NCBI GenBank assembly: GCA_030824175.1
Contig: JAVBYH010000086.1
Span: 1 to 10,493, forward strand
Length of the DNA stretch: 10,493 nt
Reading direction: 5' to 3'
From: Bacteroidota bacterium
Lineage (GTDB): Bacteria; Bacteroidota; Ignavibacteria; UBA10030; UBA8401
In this document: positions 1 to 7,949 of the stretch, one piece after another
How positions within the stretch are numbered: the first letter of the stretch is position 1
How the letters are laid out: the number at the start of each line of letters is the position of its first letter
The notes under the pieces: model-generated
Databases searched by the model: none
The model's input: the letters and a program-made list of their open reading frames with translations, nothing else
Told to the model about the DNA's origin: nothing
Translations under genes and position numbers: made by a program

Positions 1-1708
1 GCCTGAGCTCGAACCAGTCGATGGACGACCGTGTGGCGTCGATCGTCACATCCCACTTCACGCTCCTCACGCTCCTGCCCTTGAAGAAGAGTGTGAATCC
101 CGCCTCGCCGATCTTCGACTGGAGCTCGGGCAGCCGCGGCAAGAGCACCGACGGTGCAACGAGCATCTCTCCGGGCTCCTCTGCACCCGTGAATGCCGTC
201 ACACCGAACATCCTGAACGGAATATCAAGCAACCGCGCCTGCTCGAGTCCGGCGGATTCGCAGCTGTGCCATCCGCTGCCGTCCGTATGGAGAATCCTCG
301 TCGTCTGCGCGCAGCCTTCGTGAAATGTTTTCGCGAACCATTTCGCATTCGAGGAAATTTTCCGTTTCGTGAAATCGGGCCCGCGGAACGTCGCCTTGAT
401 CAACGCGTTCCGCTCTTTTAACGTGCCGCAGTGGAGGAGGTCGAAGCATGCGGGGATGAGCACCGCCATGCGTTTCTTCGCCCTCATCGGCGCTTCGAGC
501 CGCCATTGCTCCTTGTCCGTGAGCAGCCCGAACGGTGACCGGGCAAGTGGATGCGTTCCCTCGCCGTCGTTCAACCGGCAGGCGAGGATGAACTGATAAT
601 CGTTCCCGATACTCGAGATATGGAGCTCCCCCGTCATCTTCCGCACATCGATGCCGTCGTCGACGCCGTCCACCGCCAGCACGAGCCCCGCCGCCGTATC
701 GTCCGCGGGCAGCGGAATGCGGAGATCGTTGAACTCCCGCATGCTCATCGCGAACCGCCTGTCGGGCGAAACATCGGCGCGACCGGATGTGAGCCGCACG
801 ATCCCTGACTCGATTCTCACATCATCCCAAAACTTCCATCCGCGCGGATTGCCTATCGGTTCGATCCTGCCGGCTGGAACATCGAAATGATACTGCGCCA
901 GGGCGAACGCATCGTCATCGAGCGGCAGCGGCATATCGAGAGGGTCTTCAACCTCAAGCACCTTCACAACACTCACGACTCCGTCCGTGACATCGAGCAT
1001 CGTCGCCGCCGTCCGCACCGAATCCGGAAAAAATCGCAGCGGCAGTTCCGTTGCTCCGTTGCGATAGACGATGGGGGCGTCGGCGCCGAGCACATCGGCA
1101 TGAAGCTGGAAAATTTTCTCCCGGTTCGTATAATTCGTCATCAGATCGAGGAAGCGCTTTTCGTTCCTCGTCACACTGGGATCCCATCGGCCGAGGGGAA
1201 CGGTGCCTGCACAGAGCCGGATTGAAATATCCTGCCCGCGGCGCTCGATGAGCAGACGGGAGTCCGGCCTGCGAACATCCGGCGCGGATGCGGAAACGCC
1301 GAGGAGCGTCTCGGTGAATTGCGCCGTGTACTGTTCGTCGAAAAAAATATAGGAATAGGATTGGGGCGTGACGATCTTTTTCAGCGTGATGACCGCCGCG
1401 ATTGCATGCGTGCACCATGAGTGCGACCCGCATTCGCATTCCACACTCAACTCACCCTCGACAAGACGGACTGTCACCTCGTGAACCGGATGGCCGGAGA
1501 TATCCATCGAGAGAGCGGACCCATCGCGGTTCCAGGCGAGACGACTCACAGGATCCCTGGTCAACAGTCTTCTAGCAGCGGCGATCGCCGTCTGCGGCGC
1601 AACGGTGTAGAGCCATCCGGGGCGGAGGAGTTTCAACGCGGCAAGCAGTCTGTCTTTGGCGGGAGCAGTATCGGCGGCGGAATGTAAATCATACATGCGG
1701 TCAAACAT
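1..1708 (-). CDS. SWIM zinc-finger SNF2-type helicase, N-terminal part (3' end outside window)
   Basis: Continuous reading frame from ATG at 1708 to the window edge, 569 codons with no stop. An in-frame TGA lies about 16 codons upstream, so the start is at 1708 or at the next ATG (1696). Residues 91-101 carry the SWIM zinc motif CxCx5CxH (C91, C93, C99, H101). SWIM domains bind zinc and are found in DNA-binding proteins and fused to bacterial SNF2 ATPases. The last residues before the edge (IDWFEL type) match the bacterial SNF2-associated region that usually precedes the ATPase core. The Walker A and DEAH motifs should therefore lie beyond position 1 and cannot be seen here. The likely role is ATP-driven remodelling or translocation on DNA or RNA polymerase. 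Same strand as the TPR and zinc-ribbon genes, but 139 nt away with its own promoter candidate. Truncation is by the window, not a mutation. The family call relies on the SWIM motif and the terminal segment; the middle (about 120-500) is not recognised in detail. Confidence 0.82.
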   Translation of the reverse strand, partial: MFDRMYDLHSAADTAPAKDRLLAALKLLRPGWLYTVAPQTAIAAARRLLTRDPVSRLAWNRDGSALSMDISGHPVHEVTVRLVEGELSVECECGSHSWCTHAIAAVITLKKIVTPQSYSYIFFDEQYTAQFTETLLGVSASAPDVRRPDSRLLIERRGQDISIRLCAGTVPLGRWDPSVTRNEKRFLDLMTNYTNREKIFQLHADVLGADAPIVYRNGATELPLRFFPDSVRTAATMLDVTDGVVSVVKVLEVEDPLDMPLPLDDDAFALAQYHFDVPAGRIEPIGNPRGWKFWDDVRIESGIVRLTSGRADVSPDRRFAMSMREFNDLRIPLPADDTAAGLVLAVDGVDDGIDVRKMTGELHISSIGNDYQFILACRLNDGEGTHPLARSPFGLLTDKEQWRLEAPMRAKKRMAVLIPACFDLLHCGTLKERNALIKATFRGPDFTKRKISSNAKWFAKTFHEGCAQTTRILHTDGSGWHSCESAGLEQARLLDIPFRMFGVTAFTGAEEPGEMLVAPSVLLPRLPELQSKIGEAGFTLFFKGRSVRSVKWDVTIDATRSSIDWFELR

Positions 1709-1740
1709 GGCACTCGCAAAAATATTGGCTGATGAAGCGT

Positions 1741-1769
1741 AATATACAACCGTTCAGACGGAATACCAA
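1741..1769 (-). promoter_or_regulatory. Candidate sigma70-like promoter for the SWIM/SNF2 gene
   Basis: Read on the minus strand, TTGGTA (1769-1764) and TATATT (1746-1741) are separated by 17 nt, the optimal spacing. They match the -35 and -10 consensus at 4/6 and 5/6 positions. The inferred transcript would start near 1734 and give a leader of about 25 nt before the ATG at 1708. A small dyad, CCGT-TCAG-ACGG (1750-1761), lies in the spacer where a repressor could bind, though a 4-bp arm is weak evidence. The site suggests the helicase can be transcribed separately from the two genes upstream of it. Confidence 0.4.
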
Positions 1770-1847
1770 AAAATCCCCACCAAATTGATTTTTCTTGTTC
1801 ATTTATTGAGTTTGCTGTTTTGTCATTTCACCAAGTGTGGTGGATGT

Positions 1848-3632
1848 TCATGGAAAGATTTCTTCGTGATCATTCATGCTATCTTCCTCTTCCCGCTCCT
1901 CGATAAGGGCCTCGAGTGTGTCCTTCATGCGAAGGAATATATCGTACGCACGCACCATCACATCGTCATCCTCAAGCCAGGCCTCCCCCGCCATCTCGAG
2001 ATACAAGACAGCCTCGTCGTCCCCTCCCTCGATCGCGTACCCGGGAAGCAGTTCCGGCATCTGCCGCTCCCCGAACAGATACATTGCGACATAGGGATTG
2101 TACTTGAACGCCTTCACGAGCGCGTCCTTGGCCTGAACCTTCTTTCCCGGCTTGTGGAAGAGGATGTGCGCCCGGGAATACAAGAACGTCACCTCCGCCT
2201 CGTCCCTGTGCGACTGCATGAAGCGCTCCGCCTCGTTCCATTTTCCCATGGCGATGAGTCTGCACAGGAGCACGTAGCGAATGCCCTGATTGTCGTTCGG
2301 ATTGAGTGTGTAGATGTCCCGATACACCTCGACAGCCTCATCGCGTCTTCCCAATTCCCATAGGCACAGGGCTTTGCCGGAAAGCGCTCGCATGAAAGGA
2401 CGCGTCTCCGGCAATCCCCAGAACCCGCCCGCGAACTCGCGTCGAAAATCGGGACCGAGATCGGCATCCGCGCTGTCGACGGCTTTTTGATATAATTCCA
2501 ATCCCGCCTCATGAGACTCTGCGGCAACCTCCGCAAGAGCGAGGTACGCATGCGTGCACGCCGGATAAATTTCAAGGGCCTTAATCGCGGCCCGTACAAG
2601 CGCGCCTTTGTCCTCCCGATCGTCTGCGGCCGCAAGTATATCCCGCGCCTTCCACGCCTCGCTTGTACGATAGAGCGGCTGTTGAGGATGAGCATCTGCG
2701 CCTTCGCCGGTTCCCGACACTGCGCTCCTTGCCCGGGGGTCTTCCCGATCCCGCACCGCCTGCTTTTTCGCATCCAGGACAGACTGCAGCGCCGTCACCG
2801 CGTCCGGCACGGCATCCCAGATCTCATGATATTTATCGCGGAACATCAGCGCCTCGAGCCTCTCACCCGGGATCGGCGTTGAACCGGTGCGGGCCGTATT
2901 GAGTGCTGCCGAGGGCTCCGACAGCTCCTCTGCAACAAGGGGAAACACATCAACGGCATCGGCTAGCGCCTTGATGCCCTTCTCTTTTTCTCCCATCTGC
3001 AGCCATGCGAGTGCGCGGCTGTACGCCACCTCCGGCGAAACGCGCAGGTTCACCCTCGCATACAAATCGTGCACCTCGGCGTGCCGTCCGATGGCGATAT
3101 ACAGCATGCCGTAGAGCGCCTGTAGTTCGAGGGAACGATCGGGATCGAGAACGGCCACCTCTTCCAGGAGCGAAAGCGAGCCGGCATAATCATGCGTGTC
3201 CAGCCTCGCGAGCGCCAGGTACTGCATCAGTTGAAGGACGGGATGATTGTCCTCCACTTCCCATGGGAGCAGATCGGTCCCCGGCGAAAATTCCGGAGGG
3301 AACGCCTCCCTCACCGCGGCAACGAACCGTTCCCACAGGAATGCGGCAGTCTTCACATCGCCGTGCAGGTAAAACGACAGGGCGATATGATCGGCGGCCT
3401 CGACGAATTCGGGATAGTCGCGGAGAAGGCATATGAGGTCCGCGCGGAATTTTTCGACACCATCGGAGTCGTGATATGCATCGAGAATGTCGTCGAGGCG
3501 GTCGTACGCATCGTCGGTAAGCTGCGGGAACACGCATATCCATTCGCGGCGCTTCCCCTTCGATTTCCCCGAGGGCGTAATGATCAAATTGTCTTTGCAG
3601 TCCAGCGTGATCGTGTTGATTGATGTGAGCAT
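1848..3632 (-). CDS. TPR-type helical-repeat protein resembling the ST7 family
   Basis: A 594-residue, probably cytoplasmic protein with no signal peptide or membrane segment visible. It is built of alpha-helical pairs of TPR type, with recurrent patterns such as LGRRDEAVEVY and GKWNEAERFM, so it probably acts as a protein-interaction scaffold. The segment around residues 403-523 (a PETRPFMRAL-like helix, then NPNDNQGIRY at 444-453, then NPYVAMYLFG at 512-521) is what I recognise from bacterial proteins resembling ST7 (suppression of tumorigenicity 7). Residues 123-240 look like a diverged copy of the same unit. Between the halves (about 260-330) is a charged, low-complexity linker. The start at 3632 is preferred because an ATG at 3737 would overlap the upstream gene by 64 nt and add an unpatterned 35-residue leader; the ribosome site is weak either way. 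It lies 41 nt after the zinc-ribbon gene and is probably cotranscribed with it. No enzymatic motif is seen. Confidence 0.78.
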   Translation of the reverse strand: MLTSINTITLDCKDNLIITPSGKSKGKRREWICVFPQLTDDAYDRLDDILDAYHDSDGVEKFRADLICLLRDYPEFVEAADHIALSFYLHGDVKTAAFLWERFVAAVREAFPPEFSPGTDLLPWEVEDNHPVLQLMQYLALARLDTHDYAGSLSLLEEVAVLDPDRSLELQALYGMLYIAIGRHAEVHDLYARVNLRVSPEVAYSRALAWLQMGEKEKGIKALADAVDVFPLVAEELSEPSAALNTARTGSTPIPGERLEALMFRDKYHEIWDAVPDAVTALQSVLDAKKQAVRDREDPRARSAVSGTGEGADAHPQQPLYRTSEAWKARDILAAADDREDKGALVRAAIKALEIYPACTHAYLALAEVAAESHEAGLELYQKAVDSADADLGPDFRREFAGGFWGLPETRPFMRALSGKALCLWELGRRDEAVEVYRDIYTLNPNDNQGIRYVLLCRLIAMGKWNEAERFMQSHRDEAEVTFLYSRAHILFHKPGKKVQAKDALVKAFKYNPYVAMYLFGERQMPELLPGYAIEGGDDEAVLYLEMAGEAWLEDDDVMVRAYDIFLRMKDTLEALIEEREEEDSMNDHEEIFP

Positions 3633-3673
3633 GGCTTTTTGAATATTATTTGAACTGATGTCGGTGGCTTCGG

Positions 3674-4906
3674 TTAGAACATTGAATCGGGGAACCGCAC
3701 AACCTCGAATGCAAGAGGTGAAGCGGTCACGTCGCACAGCTTCGAAAACACATCCGACGCCGGATTGAGAACGGCGAGCCCGAAGAATTCGAAGAAGCGG
3801 CGGATCGTTCGGAGATTGTACGCCCCTTTCACCGTTTCCTCCTGCGTCTTGTAGCTCACGGGTCGTGCCTCATTGCTTAGATTAGGGAAGGCGTGAAGAA
3901 ATGCATTTTCATAGAACGACACCTGGCGCGTCTGTCCTCCATAGCGCTGCAGCAGGAGCAGCGAGAAAAGGAAGGAGCGTTGTATCATTGTAAAATCCTC
4001 GTAGCGATCGCGATAGCCCCAATCGAACGCCGTCGCATACGCGTCGAGGAGACGGCAGTAGATGTCTGCGACATCGTTTCGTTCCAGAAGGTACCGGCAT
4101 GTCGGGGACAGAATAAAAAACTTCCCGTCGGTCAGCAAGAGTCCTGCATGTTCCGCGACAATACGAGTTGTGTGAAGATCGAAGTAGTCCTCTTCCCTGT
4201 TGATGTTCCCGATGCTGATTTTCTCATCGTACTTTTCCTGCCCGAGCACGGAGAGTGCCGCCTCGCGGCAGAGTGCGCGGGGAAGCTTGCCCGTGGCTGT
4301 CGCCTTGCACGGCTGCCGTTTGATAATCTCCGCGATACCGAGGAACAGGGCGACGACCGGGGCCCTCACGGCGCTCACAGGAGCCACGGGAAACCGAACC
4401 GGCGACGACTTCCTTCTGCTGAAATCGAGAAGCATCTTCATCTGTGCCGGTGAGAGTCCGTCGAATCCGTCGATCCCGCGCTCAATGAACTCCCGTGCAC
4501 TCCTCTCGATCATTGCCTCCAGTTGATCCAGCTTCGCCTTGGGGAGATTCTCGATGAACGCCTGTTCGTGCGCATGGCATCCGATAGCAGTTTCGCGCCA
4601 GCCGCTGATCGTGCCATTGTCACCGCATTTCGGACAGCAGTAATCGATGTTCCCGTGACGAGCGACGCACATGGTGATCCGCGCATCGCATAGTTTATGC
4701 CCCGGCCGCCTCCTGCAGCGCACAACATACGTGATCGGCGAACCGCCCTCTCTTGCCCTCATACTCTTTACAACAGCATGAACGAATTCAGGCCAGGATT
4801 TTGTTTCGATCGTTATAACGTGGTTCTTTTCTTGATTGCTCAAAATTGAGTATTCCCCGGATGATGACAGTTGATCCACCGGTTGAATAAATACGCAATA
4901 TTTCAT
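3674..4906 (-). CDS. Zinc-ribbon protein of unknown function
   Basis: A 410-residue protein without signal peptide or membrane helices. Residues 60-113 are rich in Cys and His: C64-RRRPGH-KLC73, C80, then CCPKC (90, 91, 94) followed by GDNGTISGW and C110-H-A-H113. The CRRRPGH...C and CPxCGDxGxISGW patterns recall a family of bacterial hypothetical proteins with a compact zinc ribbon; C73, C91 and C94 are plausible ligands. The C-terminal half (about 180-400) is helical. It contains a TGKLPRAL-type segment and a DLHTTRIVAEHAGLLLTDGK stretch that could be a winged-helix-like fold; similar segments occur, from memory, in some pRiA4b ORF-3 (IS1096 TnpR-like) proteins. Nucleic-acid binding is therefore a guess. 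It is the first gene of the minus-strand arm, divergent from the helicase operon and 41 nt ahead of the TPR gene. The start at 4906 has a poor ribosome site; a later ATG (residue 49) would still keep the zinc region. Confidence 0.72.
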   Translation of the reverse strand: MKYCVFIQPVDQLSSSGEYSILSNQEKNHVITIETKSWPEFVHAVVKSMRAREGGSPITYVVRCRRRPGHKLCDARITMCVARHGNIDYCCPKCGDNGTISGWRETAIGCHAHEQAFIENLPKAKLDQLEAMIERSAREFIERGIDGFDGLSPAQMKMLLDFSRRKSSPVRFPVAPVSAVRAPVVALFLGIAEIIKRQPCKATATGKLPRALCREAALSVLGQEKYDEKISIGNINREEDYFDLHTTRIVAEHAGLLLTDGKFFILSPTCRYLLERNDVADIYCRLLDAYATAFDWGYRDRYEDFTMIQRSFLFSLLLLQRYGGQTRQVSFYENAFLHAFPNLSNEARPVSYKTQEETVKGAYNLRTIRRFFEFFGLAVLNPASDVFSKLCDVTASPLAFEVVRFPDSMF

Positions 4907-4937
4907 CGAAATTCAACCTGAAGGACAGCGGCCTCAG

Positions 4938-4961
4938 CTTAAATTCGCGCATAAATTCAAG
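4938..4961. repeat. Imperfect inverted repeat, possible operator
   Basis: CTTAAATT and AATTCAAG are inverted 8-bp arms (7 of 8 positions pair) around an 8-nt centre, giving a 24-nt dyad. The heptamer TAAATTC also occurs twice as a direct repeat spaced 12 nt apart inside it. It lies 32 nt upstream of the zinc-ribbon start and 117 nt upstream of the helicase start. Size and symmetry fit binding by a dimeric helix-turn-helix protein, but an AT-rich dyad of this quality can arise by chance. Confidence 0.3.
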
Positions 4962-5068
4962 CGACACCGGGATCACGTCTTGATTATTGACGAGTGGTTG
5001 CGTAGTTTGAAGACTATTCCGGACGGTACGTGTAAAATTTCGGCTATTCACGTCCACCCCATTTTTTT

Positions 5069-5074
5069 AAAGAG
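5069..5074 (+). promoter_or_regulatory. Ribosome binding site supporting the 5079 start
   Basis: AAAGAG, four nucleotides before ATG 5079, is a modest Shine-Dalgarno match. It supports this start over the in-frame ATG at 4980. The 33 residues that start would add show no conserved pattern, and the family-like sequence begins only after residue 34 of the long form. Confidence 0.4.
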
Positions 5075-5078
5075 TTGC

Positions 5079-7949
5079 ATGGCTTATCCGATCCTTAAAC
5101 TCAATGATCTCTCCACGAGTGGCCTCGATCGCAAGATCAATCACGTCGTCTCGCTGCTCCATGAAGGCAATTTTGCGGCAGCCGACGCAAAGAAGATGAA
5201 GAATACCGGCCTCTGGCGGGCCAAGCTCGACGACACCAACCGACTCATTTTCCGCTTCGGACATGCGAACGGCCGCACTGTGATCCTCCTCCTCGAGGTG
5301 ATCCGCAATCACGCCTACGACAAATCCCGGTTCATCGCAAATCCCGCCTGCTCGGATGCCGACTTTGTCCCTGCAATGCCCGAAGCAACCGATGCCCAAC
5401 CCTCAGCGCAGGACAATGAAGCCCTCCCCTACGTCAACGAGGCAAGCGACCGTTTCCATGTCCTCGATAGGATACTCAGTCTGGATCCGGACCAGGATGC
5501 CGTCTTCGATCTCCCGCCCCCGCTCATCATCATCGGGTCCGCCGGAAGCGGCAAGACCGTGCTCCTCCTCGAAAAAATGAAGGAGCTTGCGGGAAGGATC
5601 CTCTACGTCACCCACTCCGCCTTCCTTGTGGAAAGCTCCAGAAACCTCTTCTACGCACAGGGATATCGGGCCGACGACCGTGAGATCGATTTCTATTCAT
5701 TCGGGGAGTTGCTGCAGTCGGTCCGCTCACCCGAAGGCCGAGAGGCGACATGGCGGGACTTTCAGTCGTGGTTCAATCAGGTCCGCCAGGGCAGCCGATT
5801 GAAAAATGCCCGCATGCTGTATGAAGAATTCAAAGGGGTCATCACCGGAAGCAGTGCCGCCGGTCCCTACCTCTCGCGCGAGGCCTATCTTGCGCTGGGC
5901 GTCAAGCAATCCATACTCACCGCCGAAGAACGCGGCGACGCGTGGGACCTGTTCGACCGTTACCGCAAACACATTTCGGAACGCGGACTCTGGGACAGCA
6001 ACATGGCCGCCGCTATAACGATTCCCCTTGTTCGTCCGCAGTATGATGCCCTGGTGATCGACGAGGTGCAGGATTTTACGACACCCCAGCTTGCCTTCTG
6101 CCTCAAAACGCTTGTCAATCCCGTTTCCTTTGTCCTCTCGGGTGACTCGAATCAGATCGTTCATCCAAATTTTTTCAGCTGGGCACGGGTGAAGAGCTAT
6201 TTCTATTTGAAACATCACGAAGGCGGCGGCCAATCGGACCATCAGGAGCCCGCTGAGATCATTCGCATCCTCCGGAACAATTACCGCAATTCAATCGCCG
6301 TCACCGGGATCGCCAATCGGCTGTTGAAAATCAAACAGCAGCGATTCGGCTCGATCGACAAGGAATCGAACTACCTCGTCACAAGCCGGTCGACACATCC
6401 GGGAACGATCGAATTTCTCGCCGACAACGGCAGAGTGCGCGATGAGATCAACAGGAAGACGGGCCGTTCAACAAAGTTTGCGGTGATCACGCTCTCCGAT
6501 GAAATGCGTGATGAAGCCAAAAAGGTGTTCGATACGCCGCTCGTCTTCAGCGTTCACGAGGCCAAGGGACTCGAGTACGACCATGTCGTACTGTTCAACA
6601 TGGTATCGAGCGCCGAGAAAGAGTTCCGGATCATCACCGAGGGCGTTGCGGCAGCGGATCTGGGAAGCGATCTTGATTATAACAGAGGAAAAAACAAGGA
6701 AGACAAAACCGGAGAGGCGTACAAATTCTATAGCAACGCATTGTACGTCGCCATGACCCGCTCGAGGGAGAGCCTGTTCATCGTCGAATCTCGTCCGAAA
6801 CAGCCGTTGCTCGACCTCCTGGGATTCTCCGACACGAAAGAACAGGTCGAGATCGTCAATGCCGAATCGTCCATCGAAGAGTGGCAGAAGGAAGCGCACA
6901 AACTCGAACTGCAGGGGAAGGCCGATCAGGCAGCCGATATTCGCCAGCGCATCCTGAAGACCGAGCCCGTACCGTGGGAAGTGATGGACGACGCCAAAAT
7001 CCAATCCCTCCTCCCCGCCGCGTTCGACGGCATTCGCATCAACAAGCAGGCGCAGCGAACCGTCTTCGAATTCGCCGTGGCCCACGACAGAGACTACCTG
7101 CTGCCGGATCTTGTCCAGGCCAAGTACACGTTTGCGAAGAAGCCCGATGAGGGACGGAAATTTGTCGCAGACAAATACTGCGCGGCATATCGGCCCTACA
7201 ACAAGGCGCAGATGCTCGCCCTCATCCGTCGTCACGGACTCGAGCACATGACACAGCTCGGCGATACGCCGCTCCTCGCGGCGATCCGTGTCGGCAACAT
7301 CGATGCCGTGCGCTACATGCTCGACGCCGGCGCGGACATGATGAATCCCGGTACCGGAGGCCGTGGTCCGCTTGCACTCGCGCTCGCGCTGGCTGCCCAC
7401 GACAAATCGTATGCAACAAAAAACCTGGGCGACCTCGTCTCGCTCCTCATGCCTGGGTCGATCAACATTCGGTTTTTAACACGCATGCGAAAACTCGACC
7501 AGCGGCACAGCGAGCATCAGTTCCTGATCTTCATGATGTCGCACTGGCCTGCAGAGATGAACCGGGCATTGCAGCACGGCTACTACCCGTCGTTCACCGT
7601 CGGCGACGTCGAGACGTTCATGGCATCGATGCCCGAATCCATCGTACCTTCATACAGGAAGGTGCGCACATACCTCTCGAGCGTGCTTGCCAAAAATGAA
7701 GTACAACGGCAGACGAGCTGGAACCGCAACATTTTCCTTCGGGTGAAGCATGGCCGGTATATGCCCAATCCCCTGCTCGAAATTCAAGTCGGAGAGGAGT
7801 GGAAACCGTTCCTTGAATATTGCGGATTGGACACCGCCCTTGCCAACGCGAAAAAAGGAAAATCGCTGAAGAAGGACATTCAGCGACAGCGAGACCAACT
7901 GCGTAAACTCTTTACCGAATATTTTGCGAAACAGGACAACTATTCATGA
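5079..7949 (+). CDS. UvrD/Rep-type SF1 helicase with RelE/ParE-like N-terminus and ankyrin-like C-terminus
   Basis: A 956-residue protein carrying a complete superfamily 1A helicase motif set. Motif I (Walker A) is GSAGSGKT (153-160); motif II is DEVQD (328-332), the UvrD-style DExQD box; motif III is SGDSNQ (354-359); motif IV is NNYRN with R403; motif V is VHEAKGLEYD (492-501); motif VI is YVAMTR with R561. All catalytic residues are present, so ATP-driven 3'-5' translocation on single-stranded DNA is expected. Residues 1-90 look like a RelE/ParE-fold toxin domain (GLWRAKLDDTNRLIFRF, then a beta strand and NHAYDKSRF), which in toxins acts on ribosome-bound mRNA or gyrase. Residues about 600-660 are helical. 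Residues about 720-785 contain one clear ankyrin-like unit (LGDTPLLAAIRVGNIDAVRYML) and a weaker one. The tail (about 790-956) is basic and unrecognised. There is no nuclease motif. The stop overlaps the start of the SEC-C gene by 4 nt, implying coupled translation and a shared job. Confidence 0.9.
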   Translation: MAYPILKLNDLSTSGLDRKINHVVSLLHEGNFAAADAKKMKNTGLWRAKLDDTNRLIFRFGHANGRTVILLLEVIRNHAYDKSRFIANPACSDADFVPAMPEATDAQPSAQDNEALPYVNEASDRFHVLDRILSLDPDQDAVFDLPPPLIIIGSAGSGKTVLLLEKMKELAGRILYVTHSAFLVESSRNLFYAQGYRADDREIDFYSFGELLQSVRSPEGREATWRDFQSWFNQVRQGSRLKNARMLYEEFKGVITGSSAAGPYLSREAYLALGVKQSILTAEERGDAWDLFDRYRKHISERGLWDSNMAAAITIPLVRPQYDALVIDEVQDFTTPQLAFCLKTLVNPVSFVLSGDSNQIVHPNFFSWARVKSYFYLKHHEGGGQSDHQEPAEIIRILRNNYRNSIAVTGIANRLLKIKQQRFGSIDKESNYLVTSRSTHPGTIEFLADNGRVRDEINRKTGRSTKFAVITLSDEMRDEAKKVFDTPLVFSVHEAKGLEYDHVVLFNMVSSAEKEFRIITEGVAAADLGSDLDYNRGKNKEDKTGEAYKFYSNALYVAMTRSRESLFIVESRPKQPLLDLLGFSDTKEQVEIVNAESSIEEWQKEAHKLELQGKADQAADIRQRILKTEPVPWEVMDDAKIQSLLPAAFDGIRINKQAQRTVFEFAVAHDRDYLLPDLVQAKYTFAKKPDEGRKFVADKYCAAYRPYNKAQMLALIRRHGLEHMTQLGDTPLLAAIRVGNIDAVRYMLDAGADMMNPGTGGRGPLALALALAAHDKSYATKNLGDLVSLLMPGSINIRFLTRMRKLDQRHSEHQFLIFMMSHWPAEMNRALQHGYYPSFTVGDVETFMASMPESIVPSYRKVRTYLSSVLAKNEVQRQTSWNRNIFLRVKHGRYMPNPLLEIQVGEEWKPFLEYCGLDTALANAKKGKSLKKDIQRQRDQLRKLFTEYFAKQDNYS

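Larger units (their letters stand above)
4907..5078. promoter_or_regulatory. Divergent intergenic region between the two arms
   Basis: These 172 nt separate the start codons of the zinc-ribbon gene (leftward) and the helicase gene (rightward), so promoters for both arms should lie here. No strong sigma70 pair stands out. TAAAAT (5033-5038) is a possible rightward -10, but its best upstream partner TTGAAG (5007-5012) is 20 nt away; TTGACG (4987-4992) lacks a good -10. The dyad at 4938-4961 is the clearest structured element. The arrangement would allow one regulator to control both arms, which is an inference. Confidence 0.35.

Noticed and set aside
954..1439. A 161-codon minus-strand frame, and others, within the first 1.7 kb
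   Set aside because: The real frame is the one carrying the SWIM motif, which is open from 1708 to the edge; the others are shifted readings of it.
1..1708. Reading the SNF2-type gene as part of a DISARM or other named defence system
   Set aside because: None of the other DISARM components (methyltransferase, phospholipase-D-like or DUF1998 proteins) is seen, and SWIM-SNF2 proteins also occur outside defence loci.
1829..1842. Small hairpin CACC/GGTG just after the TPR stop codon
   Set aside because: Only a 4-bp stem with a 6-nt loop and no following T-run, too weak for an intrinsic terminator.
1785..2363. A 192-codon plus-strand frame opposite the end of the TPR gene
   Set aside because: His/Leu-rich antisense reading of helical-repeat codons with no independent support.
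3633..3737. Upstream in-frame ATG at 3737 for the TPR protein
   Set aside because: It would overlap the zinc-ribbon gene by 64 nt and add a leader unlike the rest of the protein; ATG 3632 fits a 41-nt operon gap.
4788..5057. An 89-codon minus-strand frame upstream of and overlapping the zinc-ribbon gene
   Set aside because: It overlaps the zinc-ribbon gene out of frame, has no ribosome site that stands out and no recognisable sequence.
4980..5078. Upstream in-frame ATG at 4980 for the helicase
   Set aside because: The added 33 residues carry no domain-like pattern, and ATG 5079 has an AAAGAG site directly before it.
6468..7400. A 310-codon open frame on the minus strand inside the helicase gene
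   Set aside because: It is antisense to a helicase with all motifs in order, its translation shows no recognisable motif, and long antisense frames are common in GC-rich coding DNA.
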